Assembly (NCBI GenBank): GCA_034509425.1
Contig: JAVTVJ010000376.1
Location: 496,001-560,000, forward strand
Reading direction: 5' to 3'
From: Eopsaltria australis
Taxonomy: Eukaryota; Chordata; Aves; Passeriformes; Petroicidae
Length of the DNA: 64,000 nucleotides
A model generated the notes under the pieces. The model searched no databases, was not told where the DNA came from, and was given only the letters and a program-made list of their open reading frames with translations. The translations under genes and the position numbers were made by a program. How positions within the stretch are numbered: the stretch's first letter is position 1; the number at the start of each line of letters is the position of its first letter. Below are positions 11,239 to 23,520 of the stretch, one piece after another.

Positions 11239-13720
11239 CCGTGCCCTCAGCCTAGGGAAAACCATGACCTACTGCCTTTCCTCCAGCATCTCTTTCCATC
11301 CCTGAGACTCCTCATCCCTGCTCGTGTCAGAGGAACACATCCTTCTGTTGAAATGAAGGGATCTGGAGTCAGCATTACACAGAGGAACGAGATATAAAAT
11401 AACAGAGCCAATAATGATGGGAATCCCCCCATGGAATGGGAGTGCAGCCTCTGGAACAGGAGCTGCAGCAAATACATCCAGGTTATCCATGGCTACTTTG
11501 TGCTGAGAAGGCTTAGGTGTAATGAGAGTTGCTGCATCCCGGGAACCTCAGCAATGAATAGTGACATTTTCCAATAACAACTTCTAGAAATGGGAAAAAA
11601 AACATCCTGTGTGTGAATGTGGCCCTGAAGGACAGCTCAGGGATCTCCTCTCTCTGTCTCAGAGCTGGACTCAGGTCACCAAGCTGCTTTCAGGCAACCA
11701 AAAGTGACTTTAATTGCTTCAGTCCTGTCTGAAAGCTCATCAATAATTTCCTGAGCTGGCTGTCCTGGCATTGGCATTTTGAAACTCACGTTAGATTTGA
11801 TTATTTTTTCAAATTAACATGCAAAGCATGACTTGACCTAAATAATTCCACCAGTCCAATCGTAAGTCTGAAGGTTTTGGATGTATCAAGTTCCCTTAAA
11901 CAATTAAGAGAGGGATTTTTACGAGGGTGTGCAGTGATAGAACAAGGGGAAATGGCTTCAGACTGACACACCACAGGGTTAGATGGGATATTGGGAGGGA
12001 ATCCTCCTCTGTGAGGATCCTGGCACAGGGTACCCCTGGATCCCTGGAATTACCCAAGGCCAGGTTGGATGGGGCTTGGAGCGCCCTGGGATAGGGGAAG
12101 GTGTCCCTGCCCATGGCAGGGGTGGCACTGGATGATCTTTAAGCTCCCTCCCAACTCAAACGAGTCTGGGATTCTGTGATAATTCCACAGCCCCTGATTC
12201 CCCCATTATCCTGCTTTGTTCCAAACGAGCCCATGGCATTGTCAGTCCTGCAGCGAGCCCAGGCTGCAGCAGTGTCAGCTCTCCCAGAACAGGCTGTGCT
12301 GTATCACCTGCATCTTGGCACTTTGATTTCCTGCCCTGTGATGTGTTGAAACCACAGCCCCTGTCACCGATAAGCTGAGAAAGCATCACTCAGCCCTGAG
12401 TGGTTTTGTGGACACTTTTCTTCCTCTGACACGTTTTTCTTTCTATAAATGTCAGTGCATAAAGAGCACAGGATTAAATTTGATTTGTGCTCCTGGTGTT
12501 TGGTACGTAAAGAACAACACTTGGGTGTCAGTACAAACACTGGGGGAAGTGACTCCTCCTAACTGTGTTCAGCTCTAAAATTGAGTTAACACAAAGAGAT
12601 CTTCACAACCCACTGGGTAACTCTGGAGATTAAATAGTTTGAAACAGTGATTACAGCTGTTCCTGGCATCTGACCATTATTTGTAACTATTAGTGAATCT
12701 TCAAAATCAGACTCATTCTGTCTCACCTGAAAAATCTACTGAGAAATCTTCATTTTTTGTTGAAAAATTACTTGAGTGACTAATGACCCAGTTGAAAAAA
12801 AGTCACCAAATGCAGCAGTTTGTGACAATGACTGAGGATGGGCTGTTTTGTCCAGAGATTTTATGTACCATTTCCATCAAGAAGAGCTCTGGGAAATGTT
12901 TTCTCTCAGTGCAGGCTCTGTGTAGCTGTTTGTTGTGCTGCTCCTGAGGTCACAGAGCTCCCACTTTGCTGTGTCAGAGCATCCAATTTACAGAAACCTC
13001 ATCACAGACCAGTTTAGAGGTTCCACATGTCCCTGCTTTGGCTGGCTTAATTTTGCATTAACTAGAAGTCCACTGCTGGTAATTTTGGGCAGCAGTGGCC
13101 CTTTTTCCCAGAGCTCATCTCTGCACTGCCCTTTTCCATGCTGCAAGAGGTCACATTATTCCATGTCAATGAATTTGTGGAAAAAGTCTGGATTTTTTAT
13201 TTATGGCCATGAGCTGCTGCTGCTGAGCTGGAGCAAGCTGGGAATGTCCTCAGTGCTAAACTGTGAGATTGCATAATTATGGCTTACACAACATCACACA
13301 CAGGCAAACAAACCAGGGATTGCTGTGTGGGATGGATGCGGGAGCCTGCGTTGGACGGCTTTCAGCGCTCGTGTTCCCTGCTAAAGGAGTTCCTGCTCCT
13401 TAATTTAGTAACCACAGATCTGATTTTCACTTTTCTGGGGAAGGTGGGTGGGTTTGCTCAGAGTCTGGGGAAATTTTGCTTGCCCACTCTCCCTAGTGGC
13501 TCGGAAAGGTGGAGCCCACACAGTGCTTTCCATCGTGCCTGTCTCCATAAGGGAGTGGTTTTCCACCACAACAATTGGCAATTACGGTTCTTATTTTAAA
13601 TAACACGAAAACAAAGCAGGCTGCTCCCACCCTGGACTCTGCAGATGGGCAGGGTTCTGAATCCTGCTGGAATAATCACTGATACTAATTATAGAATTCG
13701 GGGAAGACGGCGGGGCCAGG
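11239..13720. other. Intronic sequence with one CR1 copy, no gene seen
   Basis: Unique noncoding DNA apart from the CR1 element at 11934-12183. Nothing else was recognised. Confidence 0.7.
11934..12183 (+). mobile_element. CR1 LINE 3' end
   Basis: It reads GGGTTAGATGGGATATTGGG, then CCTGGCACAGGGTACCCCTG, GGTTGGATGGGGCTTGGAGC, GGTGTCCCTGCCCATGGCAG, GGATGATCTTTAAGCTCCC and the tail GGGATTCTGTGAT. Truncated at the 5' end and lacking coding sequence. Confidence 0.9.
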
Positions 13721-13786
13721 CAGGCTGAGCTGAGCTGGGCTGGGCTGAGCTGGGCTGGGCCAGGCTGAGCCGGGCCGGGCTGAGCC
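13721..13786 (+). repeat. GC-rich pentanucleotide repeat (GGGCT/GAGCT)
   Basis: About 13 tandem five-base units alternate between GAGCT and GGGCT/GGGCC variants. Purine/pyrimidine skew and GC content stand out from the flanks. Confidence 0.85.
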
Positions 13787-14964
13787 TTCCAGCATGAACT
13801 CCAAAGCAGCAAATCCTACTAATTTCTCTGTTGTGATTTCTGCTCTTTGCTTTGTCTCTGTTTCCCTCCCCTTTGCTGCCCTTGCACTTCCAGCACAGGA
13901 ATGTGTAGCAGCATCGTAGTAAGAGCTTGAATGGCTGGAAAATCCTTTCATGGCAAAGATGTGATTGTTACTTATTTATTTTATTTTTGGTTAATACGAC
14001 TGGAATACAAATGGGGCTCTGGTGCCTAAGGGCCTTGCATTCTTCCAGTAATTCCTTATGACATGTGTCAGGCTCTGTTTTATTCAGGTGGGTGGTGTGA
14101 TATTAAACAAGAAAGCAAGCTTGCATTTCTCTGCAGCTGTATTTATACGCACACTCCTGGCACGGAGCTGCTTATTAGGAGAATGTCATCTCCACAGTGC
14201 CTGTACCTGAAACAGTCTGCAAATACCGTGTGGGCTTTAAGAGAAATCATCTTAAATCAATCAGATCTCCCAACACCGGAGTGTCCTTCCTGCCTTATCC
14301 TTTGTCCAGGCAAAGAGGAGGCTGCCTGAGATGTTCCTTAAGCAATGCTGCAGCCAAAACAGTCATGTCTGAATGGAATATCGATTTCCTAATTGCTGTG
14401 CTGCTGTTAAATGAGTTGTTCTGGGGGAGCAGGGGGGAAGCAAACTCGGATGCGTGGCTGGCTGGCTTTGCTTCGGCTCTGCTGAACACACCCAGGGTGT
14501 TAATGTGGGGAATTCAGCAAAGGGAGGAAGGTGGAATCATTTTTTTGTGCGGCGCAGACATCGAGAGGGCAACTGAGACTCACCAGTGGGACAGGCTTAT
14601 TCTCTCACAAAGCACAAAACAGCCCTTTGGCTTCAGACACTCGGGCTGCAGCCAGGGAGAGAACAAATTGCAGAGCAGAGGCATCTTATGCAATATTCCC
14701 CGGGAGGTGGCTGCTGCTCTCCATCATCCCAGCTCTGCCCCAGCTCCTCGGGCTCTGCTGGGTGGAGCAGCATTGGCTGCTCCTCACACGCACTCAGGCA
14801 CCAGAGGATTTGTGCTTCCCTGCTGCCTGTTTGCTGCTTATGGAAATGGCCAGAGGGACAATTCCTGGTGCAGCCATGGAGGGATGAGCTGCTGGGACGG
14901 GTCAGCCCTGTGGGGATGGAACCTCCACGAAACAGTTGCTAGAAGGGACCACCTGGGGAAGAAA
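13787..14964. other. Intronic sequence, no gene seen
   Basis: Unique noncoding DNA. The long open frame from 14197 into the downstream minisatellite has no domain, no splice support and no codon bias that I can recognise. Confidence 0.65.
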
Positions 14965-15049
14965 GGGACATCCCTGGGAAAGGGACATCCCTGGGAAAGG
15001 GACATCCCTGGGAAAGGGACATCCCTGGGAAAGGGACATACCTGGGAGG
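14965..15049. repeat. 17-bp minisatellite, 5 copies
   Basis: GGGACATCCCTGGGAAA is repeated five times (14965, 14982, 14999, 15016, 15033). The last copy is diverged and a degenerate half copy precedes the array. GGGACATCCC is near-palindromic, so single strands can form small hairpins. It resembles kappaB-like GGGA...TCCC spacing, but that is probably coincidental. Confidence 0.95.
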
Positions 15050-16937
15050 GAAGCAAACTCTGGACCACTCTGGATTTTTTTTGAAGCCTCTAGTCAGGCA
15101 TTTTGGAAAGTGAAATGTAGTTCCTGCAGTGAAATCTTTATCACAAAGAATCTTCCTGAGACAATAGAAACAGTTATCAGCCACATCTAACCAATAAATA
15201 ATACTTCTTAATATAGTTTCAGAAAATGCAGCATATGTTTATGTGTTCAAACATATCCTCTTCGGAAAAAAATAGCCTCTTTATTTTTCTGAAGATTAAA
15301 ATGCCAAATCAACTAATTACTTTTCTTTGAAAACCTCTACCACATAAAACACACACTCTCTCAGTGAACTAAATTGATTTATATTCCACCATTAATTCTT
15401 TATAGCCCATAATTTGCAGAACAACAAAGCTGGTTGGAAAATGTGCCCTATTAAGGGACAAACAGCTTTCTGAGTAAGATGGAAATGTGTTGGCATGGAA
15501 AAGAAACGTGGGTGCAGCTGAGGCTGGGGCAGCCCAGGGGCTGTGCTGGGGCTCAAGGCAGCCCTGGGAGAGCACTGCAAAATCCCTGCAAACTGAGAAG
15601 GGAATCAGCCTGGTCATGGGGAGAGGAAGGTCCGTGTCCACCCAGCTGGGACAGTCACTGTTCTCCTTGTAAACATCTTTTCCCAAGCTTTCGGATGCTC
15701 TCCTGGCGTTCCTGCAGTCCAAGTCCATGTGTATAATTTAATTAGGTGCCATGACCTTTCCCTTTGGGGGGTGTTTCTATTGGCTTAAGAATATCTGAAA
15801 TTTCTCCTGATGTCTCCATTGGTCTCGTTTGCATTACCCATGGAAGATTTTATTTTGTATTATTGGGACAGCCTAGAAAACTGGAAATGAAATTACATTT
15901 AGGTTCTTCCAGTAAGTACATCAGTGACTGGAATCGAGGTCTTGGTAATGAAATTGGAATTTGTCTATTGCTGTTTTGGGGTAGTAATAAGAGGACAGTG
16001 GAATAATCCAGGTACAAAACTGCTGGGATTTGGCAGATGAATGAGATGTCTGCCAGGAGGGCTTGGATTGAGTGCATGGATTGGAAGTAGAAGGGTCCCA
16101 CGTTTGAATGCTGCTCCTCCCTTCCCCTGGATTTCAGGTGGGATCACAGGCTGCCTGCAAGGCTCGGGGCGCTGCATGTTTCTTATGGAAGCCTTCTGTT
16201 TGTTCCCTGAGATGAGAATCTGTCAGACACTGAATGAATGCAGGCAGAGCTGGCGGGGAGGTGTTACAGCACAGGAAACAGAAACACAGTCTTAAACAAA
16301 TTAAAAAGATGGTAATTAGCCAAATGAATTTCATCCTGGAGATAATCAGACGAATATATTTAGAAGGAAAATAATCCCAATTCTCAGAAAACAGTAATTA
16401 AAATATACTCATTTTTGGGAATGGTTAACAAGCTAAATTGGAGGCAGCAAAGTAGGCTCGGGCCCTGGTGGCTGCTCCTTGGGACGGCGTCTGACGAGGC
16501 CCTGATGTGTGATCTAAACATAGCCCTGATAGCATCAGATCTGGAGTTTGGGAAACGGCTCTGCCTGGGTAAGGAGGAGTTCCTGAGATGCTGAAGGGAG
16601 CAGTGCTGTTATCTGGGTCGCTGACAGATAACAGAGGATGAATTTCATAACCGTGTGTTTCCAAGGTGTCAACAGCGGGGAGGTGAAAGAATTTAGGGTG
16701 GATAATTGACAGGTAAACAGGAGACAAGGTGGGAAGATGCAGGCATCCAGGCACTGGGAATTCACCTGCCTGCACCCATGTGCCAGTTGGAGCAGGCTGC
16801 CTGGAGAAGCAGGGAGAGCTCCCCAGCCCTGACCCTGCCTGGAGGATGTGCTGGAGGAGTCAGGCACCCAACAGGTCTCTTCTGCTTGCCCGTGGCACCG
16901 GAGGATCCCAGTGCGGGTCTGAGAGCAGGGAGGTTAT

Positions 16938-16970
16938 GGGGGAGCGGGAGGGCTGGGGGACCAGGGGGGG
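16938..16970 (+). other. G-quadruplex motif with five G-runs
   Basis: Runs of 5, 3, 3, 5 and 7 G are separated by AGC, A, CT and ACCA. Five runs allow register exchange, giving a strong predicted quadruplex on the sense strand of the DAB2IP intron. Confidence 0.65.
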
Positions 16971-19900
16971 CTGTCCTGGCCTGGGGACAGGGTTTGTTCT
17001 CTGGGGTCTTGGTGCTTTCCTTTGGGGTCTCTGTGTCAGCTCAGCTGCTGCTTTTCGACACCAGAGATGGGCATTGTGCTCACAAAATATTGATTTGTTC
17101 CAGGGCATTGAAAGCTACAAAGCTTGGGGAATTTTTTGCCTTTCTAGTAGTTGGCAGTGGTTGGATTGAGCACACAACTAGAAAAATAATGCATTTCCCA
17201 GAGTGAAATCAGTTCTTTTCAGGATTTAGTGAAAGAGTGTCCATGAAATAGTGTCAAAACCTCATTGGGAAACTTGTCTCTTTTGGGTTCTGGATGGGCA
17301 GATGCACCTTCTCTCCTGTACCAAATATGGATAAATACTGTTTTTCTAGGAAACACCCAGCAGATCTGATCATAGTGATTGTGATTTGACATCTGTGTGC
17401 ACACACAATAATTACATTGATCTAATTTATTACTGAAACTGCCAGTAAGTGAATTGATGGCTGATGAGAGGCAGAGTGTTTGGGTATTCATTTAATTTTC
17501 TTATCAAAATGCCTGCAGAGAGGACAGATCATGCTGGGGTCTCTGAGGAGCAGACCTTTCCAGGATTCTGCAGTTCTCACCTGTCCAGTCAATGGACTGA
17601 GGGTGGGGAATGCCCTTGAAAGGAGCTCCATCCCCACAGGAGCCTGGCCTGGACATCCCAAAGGGGGTCTGTGGGACGGCGATCCTGCTGGACCCAGTGT
17701 CTCAGATGGACTCAGCCCCATGAAATAAACTGTTAAACAAGCTGCTCCTAGGGCTGTTAATGAACCTGAGACTCTTAAATTGCATATTAGGAGGTTTCTG
17801 TTGGATTAAGCTTTCTGCACATCAAAATGCTGTTAACTAGAATTTATCTGCATTCAAGAAAAGGGCTAAAAGCTGGATTAGAAAGAAAATGTCAATAGCA
17901 ATCACATAAATTAGCATGCAGATTTAGAATCCCTAATAGTGGCTATTCTTTCAAAGAATTTAGGTATTTTTTTGCCCTCACCCAAACTTCGAATGTTTAA
18001 CTTCAAATTTACATGTTTGATCTTGCACCATCTAAATTTACAGCTTTGCCTAACAGTTCATCTGTTCAGGTGCTTCACTGTAGCCTGGGTTCTTGTCTAA
18101 AGCAGAATTAGTGATGCAAAGGAGCTGACTGTGGGGGTTGAAGATAGTACTGATGGTGGTGAATTAGTGTGAGAGCTCAGAAAAGTGGGCTGGGAATGAC
18201 CCCACGGACACCAGTGAGCAACAAAACCGTGCTCTCGATCCCTCCCTCCGAGCTATCTGTCAGGCAGAGAACTGTGGATACCAAACAGCTTAAAAGTAAC
18301 ATTTAATGAATAGGAATTCTGTGCTCTTGAAATAAATAAATAGCCCCATTTTCCATCTGTATCTGCAGCACATTGCCCCTCACAACCTCTTGTTAGAGAA
18401 AGACTCTTTTAGGCTGGTGTGTTTTCCTTCCCCAGCTAATTATGCTCGGTTGAAGTGGGTGCTCTGGATTCACAAGAGGCTGTCATTTAGGAAGTTGGAG
18501 CTGGGAGAGACACAGAGTTTCCTGGAGCCCTTTGTGACCCTGCAATGTAGCAGACGTTTTTCTTATTTTATTTTTTTTAAGTTTGACTTCTTCAAAAGAA
18601 GACCTTGAGCCCTGCTCAGATTGAGCCAGCTCTATCTTGCAGTCATTAAAGATTCAGTAGCACCTTTTAAGCCCATGTTAGGAAATTCAGATTTTTCAAT
18701 TTAGTCAAGCTGTGTCTCTTTTTCAAGTACTATACTGCTCAGTTTTGAAGGTCTTCCAGGATTTCCAGTGGCTTCTTGCAGAGCAAGAGCCAGAAAGTGT
18801 TGTTTTAATCTGAAACCTCAGGACTGCGTGTGTTCCATGGCTGAGCTGCCTACAAAGGTAAAAATGTCACGTAGGCTAAGGAGGAGTCCCCCAGGTGAGC
18901 AGGGTATTTCTGCCGTGCTGCTGGAGTCCTTTCTGAGCGTGGCTTGGTTATTTATCTGTTATTTATTTATTTCTGTGTTTGGGATTGGACCAGAAGCAGA
19001 AGTCTCTTCTCTCCAAGGGCTCGTAGCTTTTAAACATTGAAGGTTGAACCTCCTCGTTGTGCTGTGCTAAACTGCTGAGCTAAACTGAGTGTACTTTGAA
19101 ATCTGCTTCAAGGTCTGAACTTTGTTAAGTGGCCCTTTCTCTATTTAGTCTTAAGAGGAGGAAAACTCTAAGCCTCTGAGTGGATTCATAGTCACACTTT
19201 AATTAATCATATTTTTACAGCATGCTGCCAGCAACTGTCAGGAGGAAGGGGATGCCTCTAATCCCAATTCACAACAACAACAAAATAAATGCACTAGAAA
19301 TATCCCTGGCCAATAAACTGCCTCATCTTCTAAGAAATAATACTTCCCACAGCCCAAATGCAAGAAAACTGATGGGAAGCAGATTTCTTCCACCCTCAGT
19401 CCCTGTGAAACAAGGCCCATTAATGAAGCAGGAGCGAGTGAGACAGGCAAACCTGTCTGTGTGACACTGCAAAGCTGCTGTTCCCCAGAGCTCAGCCCCT
19501 CAGCCTTTCCCTTTCGTGCCTGCCTCTCTCAGTGTGCTCCAAAACATTGGAGATGGGGTTTTTTCTCCCTCTTTCCAAGTGGTTTCATGTATTATTTATT
19601 AATGACATCCGGAGGACACGGGAGTGCTGGATTGGGTTGTGGTGGCTGCAGCAAAACCCTGGGCTTAGGCTGAGGTGCTGGGGAGGGAATGAGTGCAGGA
19701 CCTTCAGTGCCCCTGATCCTCCCAGTTGCCCAGCTCCTTCCTGGGAGCAGCCCCTGGTGCTGGGGTGAGGGACAGTCCCCGTGGGTGACACCAGGCTGGC
19801 ACAGTCCGGCACTGCTGGCTCCCTCCGTGCCCTCTGCAGCCAGTCCTGTCCCAGGGGCCAGGGGCAGCTTTGGCTGCAGGAGGGGCAGGTTTGGGGCATT

Positions 19901-22026
19901 CATTCCCCAGGGACCCAGCAGTGCTGCAGCCAGGGGCCTTTGAAACTTGGATTTTGGGGCTGTATCTGAGAGATTATTCACAGTCACAGCAGACATAAAA
20001 GTCTTTATGGGCTGCCACAAGCTGTGACTCACCAAACTGAGCATCCAGGTTGTTTGCAGCCTTCAAACACGTTGGTTCAGAGAGATTCCCTCAATGCTGT
20101 CCTTGGCTCCAGCCACAGCACAGGGTCACTTGCCCTGTGAAGCTCTTCCAGAACCTCCTCTGATTCACTCCATCTAATAACATCCCCCACTTTCATAGAA
20201 TTATTACATAACTTTGACTGCTTTGAGTTCTCACTAGTTAAAAGCCAGGACTTTATTTCTTTCCTTCTTTCTATTTTTCCCCTTTTTGTGTAATGAAAAT
20301 GTAGAAAAAAAGTCTTGAAATGGTGTCATTGAGTAGGTAGAGACAGAAAAAGCTTCCTGTATTTACAGTTAAAATAGCAAAAACAATATTTTAAGACTCT
20401 TTTCACCCAGTTTTGGAGATGAACATGTAAATCTCTCTCATAGTGAAATATGCATAGAGATGTTTTTAAACTTTTGGTTACTATTATTATTGTTTCTTTC
20501 ATCTTTGCTGGGGTGTGGTAACAGCAGTGTCACTCTCAAGCCTGCTGTGTGTTTTCTCACACAGAGAACAATTTTCTTCTGTGAATGGAACACAAGTTCT
20601 GGTTAACCCAGAGAGAACAACACGCTGAAAGACAAAACTGGTGCCATTCCTGGTGGGAATTGTGAGGCCGTGGGGCTGTCCTGTGGGCCAGGCTGTGCCA
20701 GTGCCAAGTGGGACATGGCTCCTGTGGGGGCTGGAGCTGGCACTGAGGCACATCTCCAGAGCCTCTGGTGCCTGGGGTGCAGGACTCCAAAGAGCTCCTG
20801 CTATCTCTTCAGTGCTCCAGGCAGGAGGATTCTTCCTTCTTGCCACCCAGAAAATGTTTGATCTGATTCAGTTGCCCCTATTTGCCTTTTCCTGTGAAGT
20901 TCTCATTTAATGAGTCCAGAAACATCAGTAAATTTTAAATTAATTTCAAGTACAATTTGAAAGCAGAGCCTTGACTATCAGGTGTATGGATACATGACAG
21001 ATCCATGTGACCTTTAGAGTTTTTCCTTGCCTTTAAATTAACTTTGACTTGTATGAAAGTAAAGATTTTTTTGTGTGTTTTATTTTTTGGGTTGGGAATG
21101 GATTTAATTTTGGGGGTTTTAAATCCTTTAAGCTATTTGCCAGTGTCAGTTATGTTTTTTAATCAGTCTCCTTGTCTGAGGACTTCTTCCCATCTGATTC
21201 CCAGTGCTGGCAGTGTCAGCTCCCATTAGAAACACGGAGCCTGGCACATCTCACATTCCCTTGAACAGCTTTAGCTTAAAGTATTGGAGAATGCAGCATC
21301 CTGGTGCAGGAAGGGACTGCTGGGAGCAGACCAGGTGCTTTTTAAAACATCCCCTCTCTAGGTTTGTCCAGAGCAGATAAAATCCCTGTGTGCAGAGGGG
21401 GAGCGTGGCCAGGGATGCAGAGAATCTGCCCACAGGGCCCGAGGGGCTGGGACAGGGGGGTCAGAGGGGGCTCTGAGCCCTGTGTGGGTTTGTGCTGCTC
21501 CACACACCACGATTCCCCTTCTCCTGCCTTGCCAGGGATTTGCCTGTTCCCAGCGTAGGTCAGGGTGTCCTTTATGGAGTTGTGTAGAAGAGTTGGACAG
21601 GCACTGACAAAGATTCGGCCAGGGCGCATCAGAGCGGTGTCACTCAGGCAGCGCTGCTGTGGCTGCACCACTTCCCCCCTTCATTTCCTTCTGGAGTTTT
21701 CTCCCCGTCAGTTGTCTCCACTCCCAGCCAGATGTAATTTGCTTTACACTTTTACCTGAGGCCAGAAAATGGAAACCTCTCATTCTTCCTAGGGTAAGTG
21801 AAACTTTGCAGTCCTTCACCATGGAAACCAAATTAGTTCCCAGTGTTTAACTTGCCTCAAAGTCCAGATGCTCTGTTTGCCCGGGATTTTTTGGGAAAGC
21901 TGCAGCCTGATGTCTGTGTCCATTGTGGCCAAGGCAGAAGGAGGCTGGCAGCACGGAGAGTGACCCAGCAGCCAGGAACATTGCTGTGAGGGGTGACCCG
22001 GGGCTGTGTCACACTCAGCAGTGGGT

Positions 22027-22058
22027 AGATATAGATAGAGATAGAGATAGAGATAGAT
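22027..22058 (+). repeat. (GATAGA)n microsatellite
   Basis: About five imperfect hexamer units of AGATAG type. It contains several GATA cores. Slippage-prone and probably polymorphic. Confidence 0.85.
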
Positions 22059-22229
22059 TTATCATCAAGTTCTTGATCCTGCTCTGTGCACCACAGCACA
22101 CCGAGACAATCTTACCTTGCCTACAGGAAGATCACAGCAGGGAGCAGCTCCCTGACAGTGCTTTTGATCATTACTTTCCTTGGGGTCTCTAATGTCATTT
22201 TAGCCAAGCCAGTGAGTGACACCACGAAT

Positions 22230-22460
22230 AACCAGCCCAATACATCCCGGCGTCTGTCCCCTGCCAGGGCAGGGTGGCTGCAGCTCATCTCAGCATCCTC
22301 TGTTCTGAGGACACCGCGGGGAGAGGGGCTGGTCCCAGCCCTGTGCGTGCCCAGCGCGGTGTGCTCCACCTCGCTGCCGCCTGCCTGCTTAACAAATTGC
22401 GCTAATTGTCCGGCCAAACCCCCTGGGAATCGGGATACGCCTGCGCATGGGAAAACCGCA
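22230..22460. promoter_or_regulatory. CpG-retaining segment, candidate regulatory element
   Basis: About 16 CpGs in 220 bp at roughly 58 percent GC, near random expectation and far above flanking intron. It includes CCTGCGCATGGG (NRF1-like half) and ACAAATTGCGCTAATTGT, a near-palindrome with homeodomain TAATT cores. Too short for a classical island. Function is inferred. Confidence 0.35.
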
Positions 22461-23403
22461 GCTGCCACCTGTGTGTCTGTGTCCCCCCTGCTCCAAGGAG
22501 CTGTCACTGGAGTCTGCTCTGAATAATTCAGGCTCTGAGCTGCAATTTGTAAGATAAAGGAAAATAGAAAGTGCCTGTGGCTGTCTGCAGTGGCAGTAAC
22601 TCTTCCTCCCGAGGTTCCATGTCCTGGCAGTGCCTTCAGGAGAGAGCTGGGCAGGAGCCCCCAGCACAGCAGCTCCTGGAGCGCTGTCCCTGTGAACACC
22701 TGCACACAAATGCTCCTGCTGGCAGCTCACTCCTGCTCCTGGGTCTGTCCAAGTTCAGGGTTTTCTCTGTTGCTCCCCTCCCATGGTCATTCCAGTGGTG
22801 AACTCCTGCTGGAAACAGCTGCAGGAATGTGAAAATGTGCAGAATGGAGCTCCACTCATTTTAGCTCCTCTCTGGGAAATTTTTTAACTTTTGTGCTTTC
22901 ACAAATCTGCATTCAGTGCTGTGTAACCAAACCAGCCTGACACAAGAGCAGACAGAGGGAAGGGAGATCTGGTGACTTCACAGTCAGGGCTGAAGGACTG
23001 CAGAGCCCGATCTATCCCACCACGTCTTTTCCTTTATTTGAATCCATGGATACCTGTCACAATATTTCTCTGAGCAGTATTTCACTTCATTAGGTTGCAT
23101 TGTTAACTGTGAAAGTCCTGTCAGTTTTTATCTATTGTTTCCTGCCAAGTGTTCGAAACAATCAGAGGTAAATTATGCAGCTCTTTCCTTAAGCAGCCAC
23201 ATGGCAGTTTGCTGGGGGGCATCCAGTGGCACAGGATGAACAGAGATAAGGAACTGTTGAGGTTTGGCATCAGCAAAGGGATGGTGCCTCACTGCTTTAC
23301 ACCTGCCCTTCCCAGGGACACCTCTTCCCGGGGGTCTTGCTACTTCTTGCTGCCCCTTTCCCTCCCTCCACCCTGGCCCTGCCTCAAACACACAACCCTG
23401 CAG

Positions 23404-23520
23404 AATCCTGGAATCACAGAATGCTTTGGCTTGGCAGGAACCTTAAAGCTCCTCCAGTGTCACCCCTGCCATGGGCAGGGACACCTTCTACTGTCCAGCC
23501 TGGCCTGGAACACCTGTGGA
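23404..23520 (-). mobile_element. CR1 LINE 3' end, minus strand
   Basis: On the + strand it begins AATCCTGGAATCACAGAATG, then ACCTTAAAGCTCCTCCAGTG and CCCCTGCCATGGGCAGGGAC, the reverse complement of the CR1 tail and adjacent 3'-UTR. Short and non-coding. Confidence 0.85.

Larger units (their letters stand above)
15050..22229. other. Intronic sequence, no gene seen
   Basis: AT-rich blocks at 15180-15420 and 17740-18110, an ATTT-rich run near 18947-18976, a G-quadruplex motif at 16938-16970 and a GATAGA microsatellite at 22027-22058. No repeat family or coding exon was recognised in the remainder. Confidence 0.65.

Noticed and set aside
10744..11397. Repetitive proteins of 171-173 residues on both strands
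   Set aside because: Products of a 26-bp minisatellite open in several frames.
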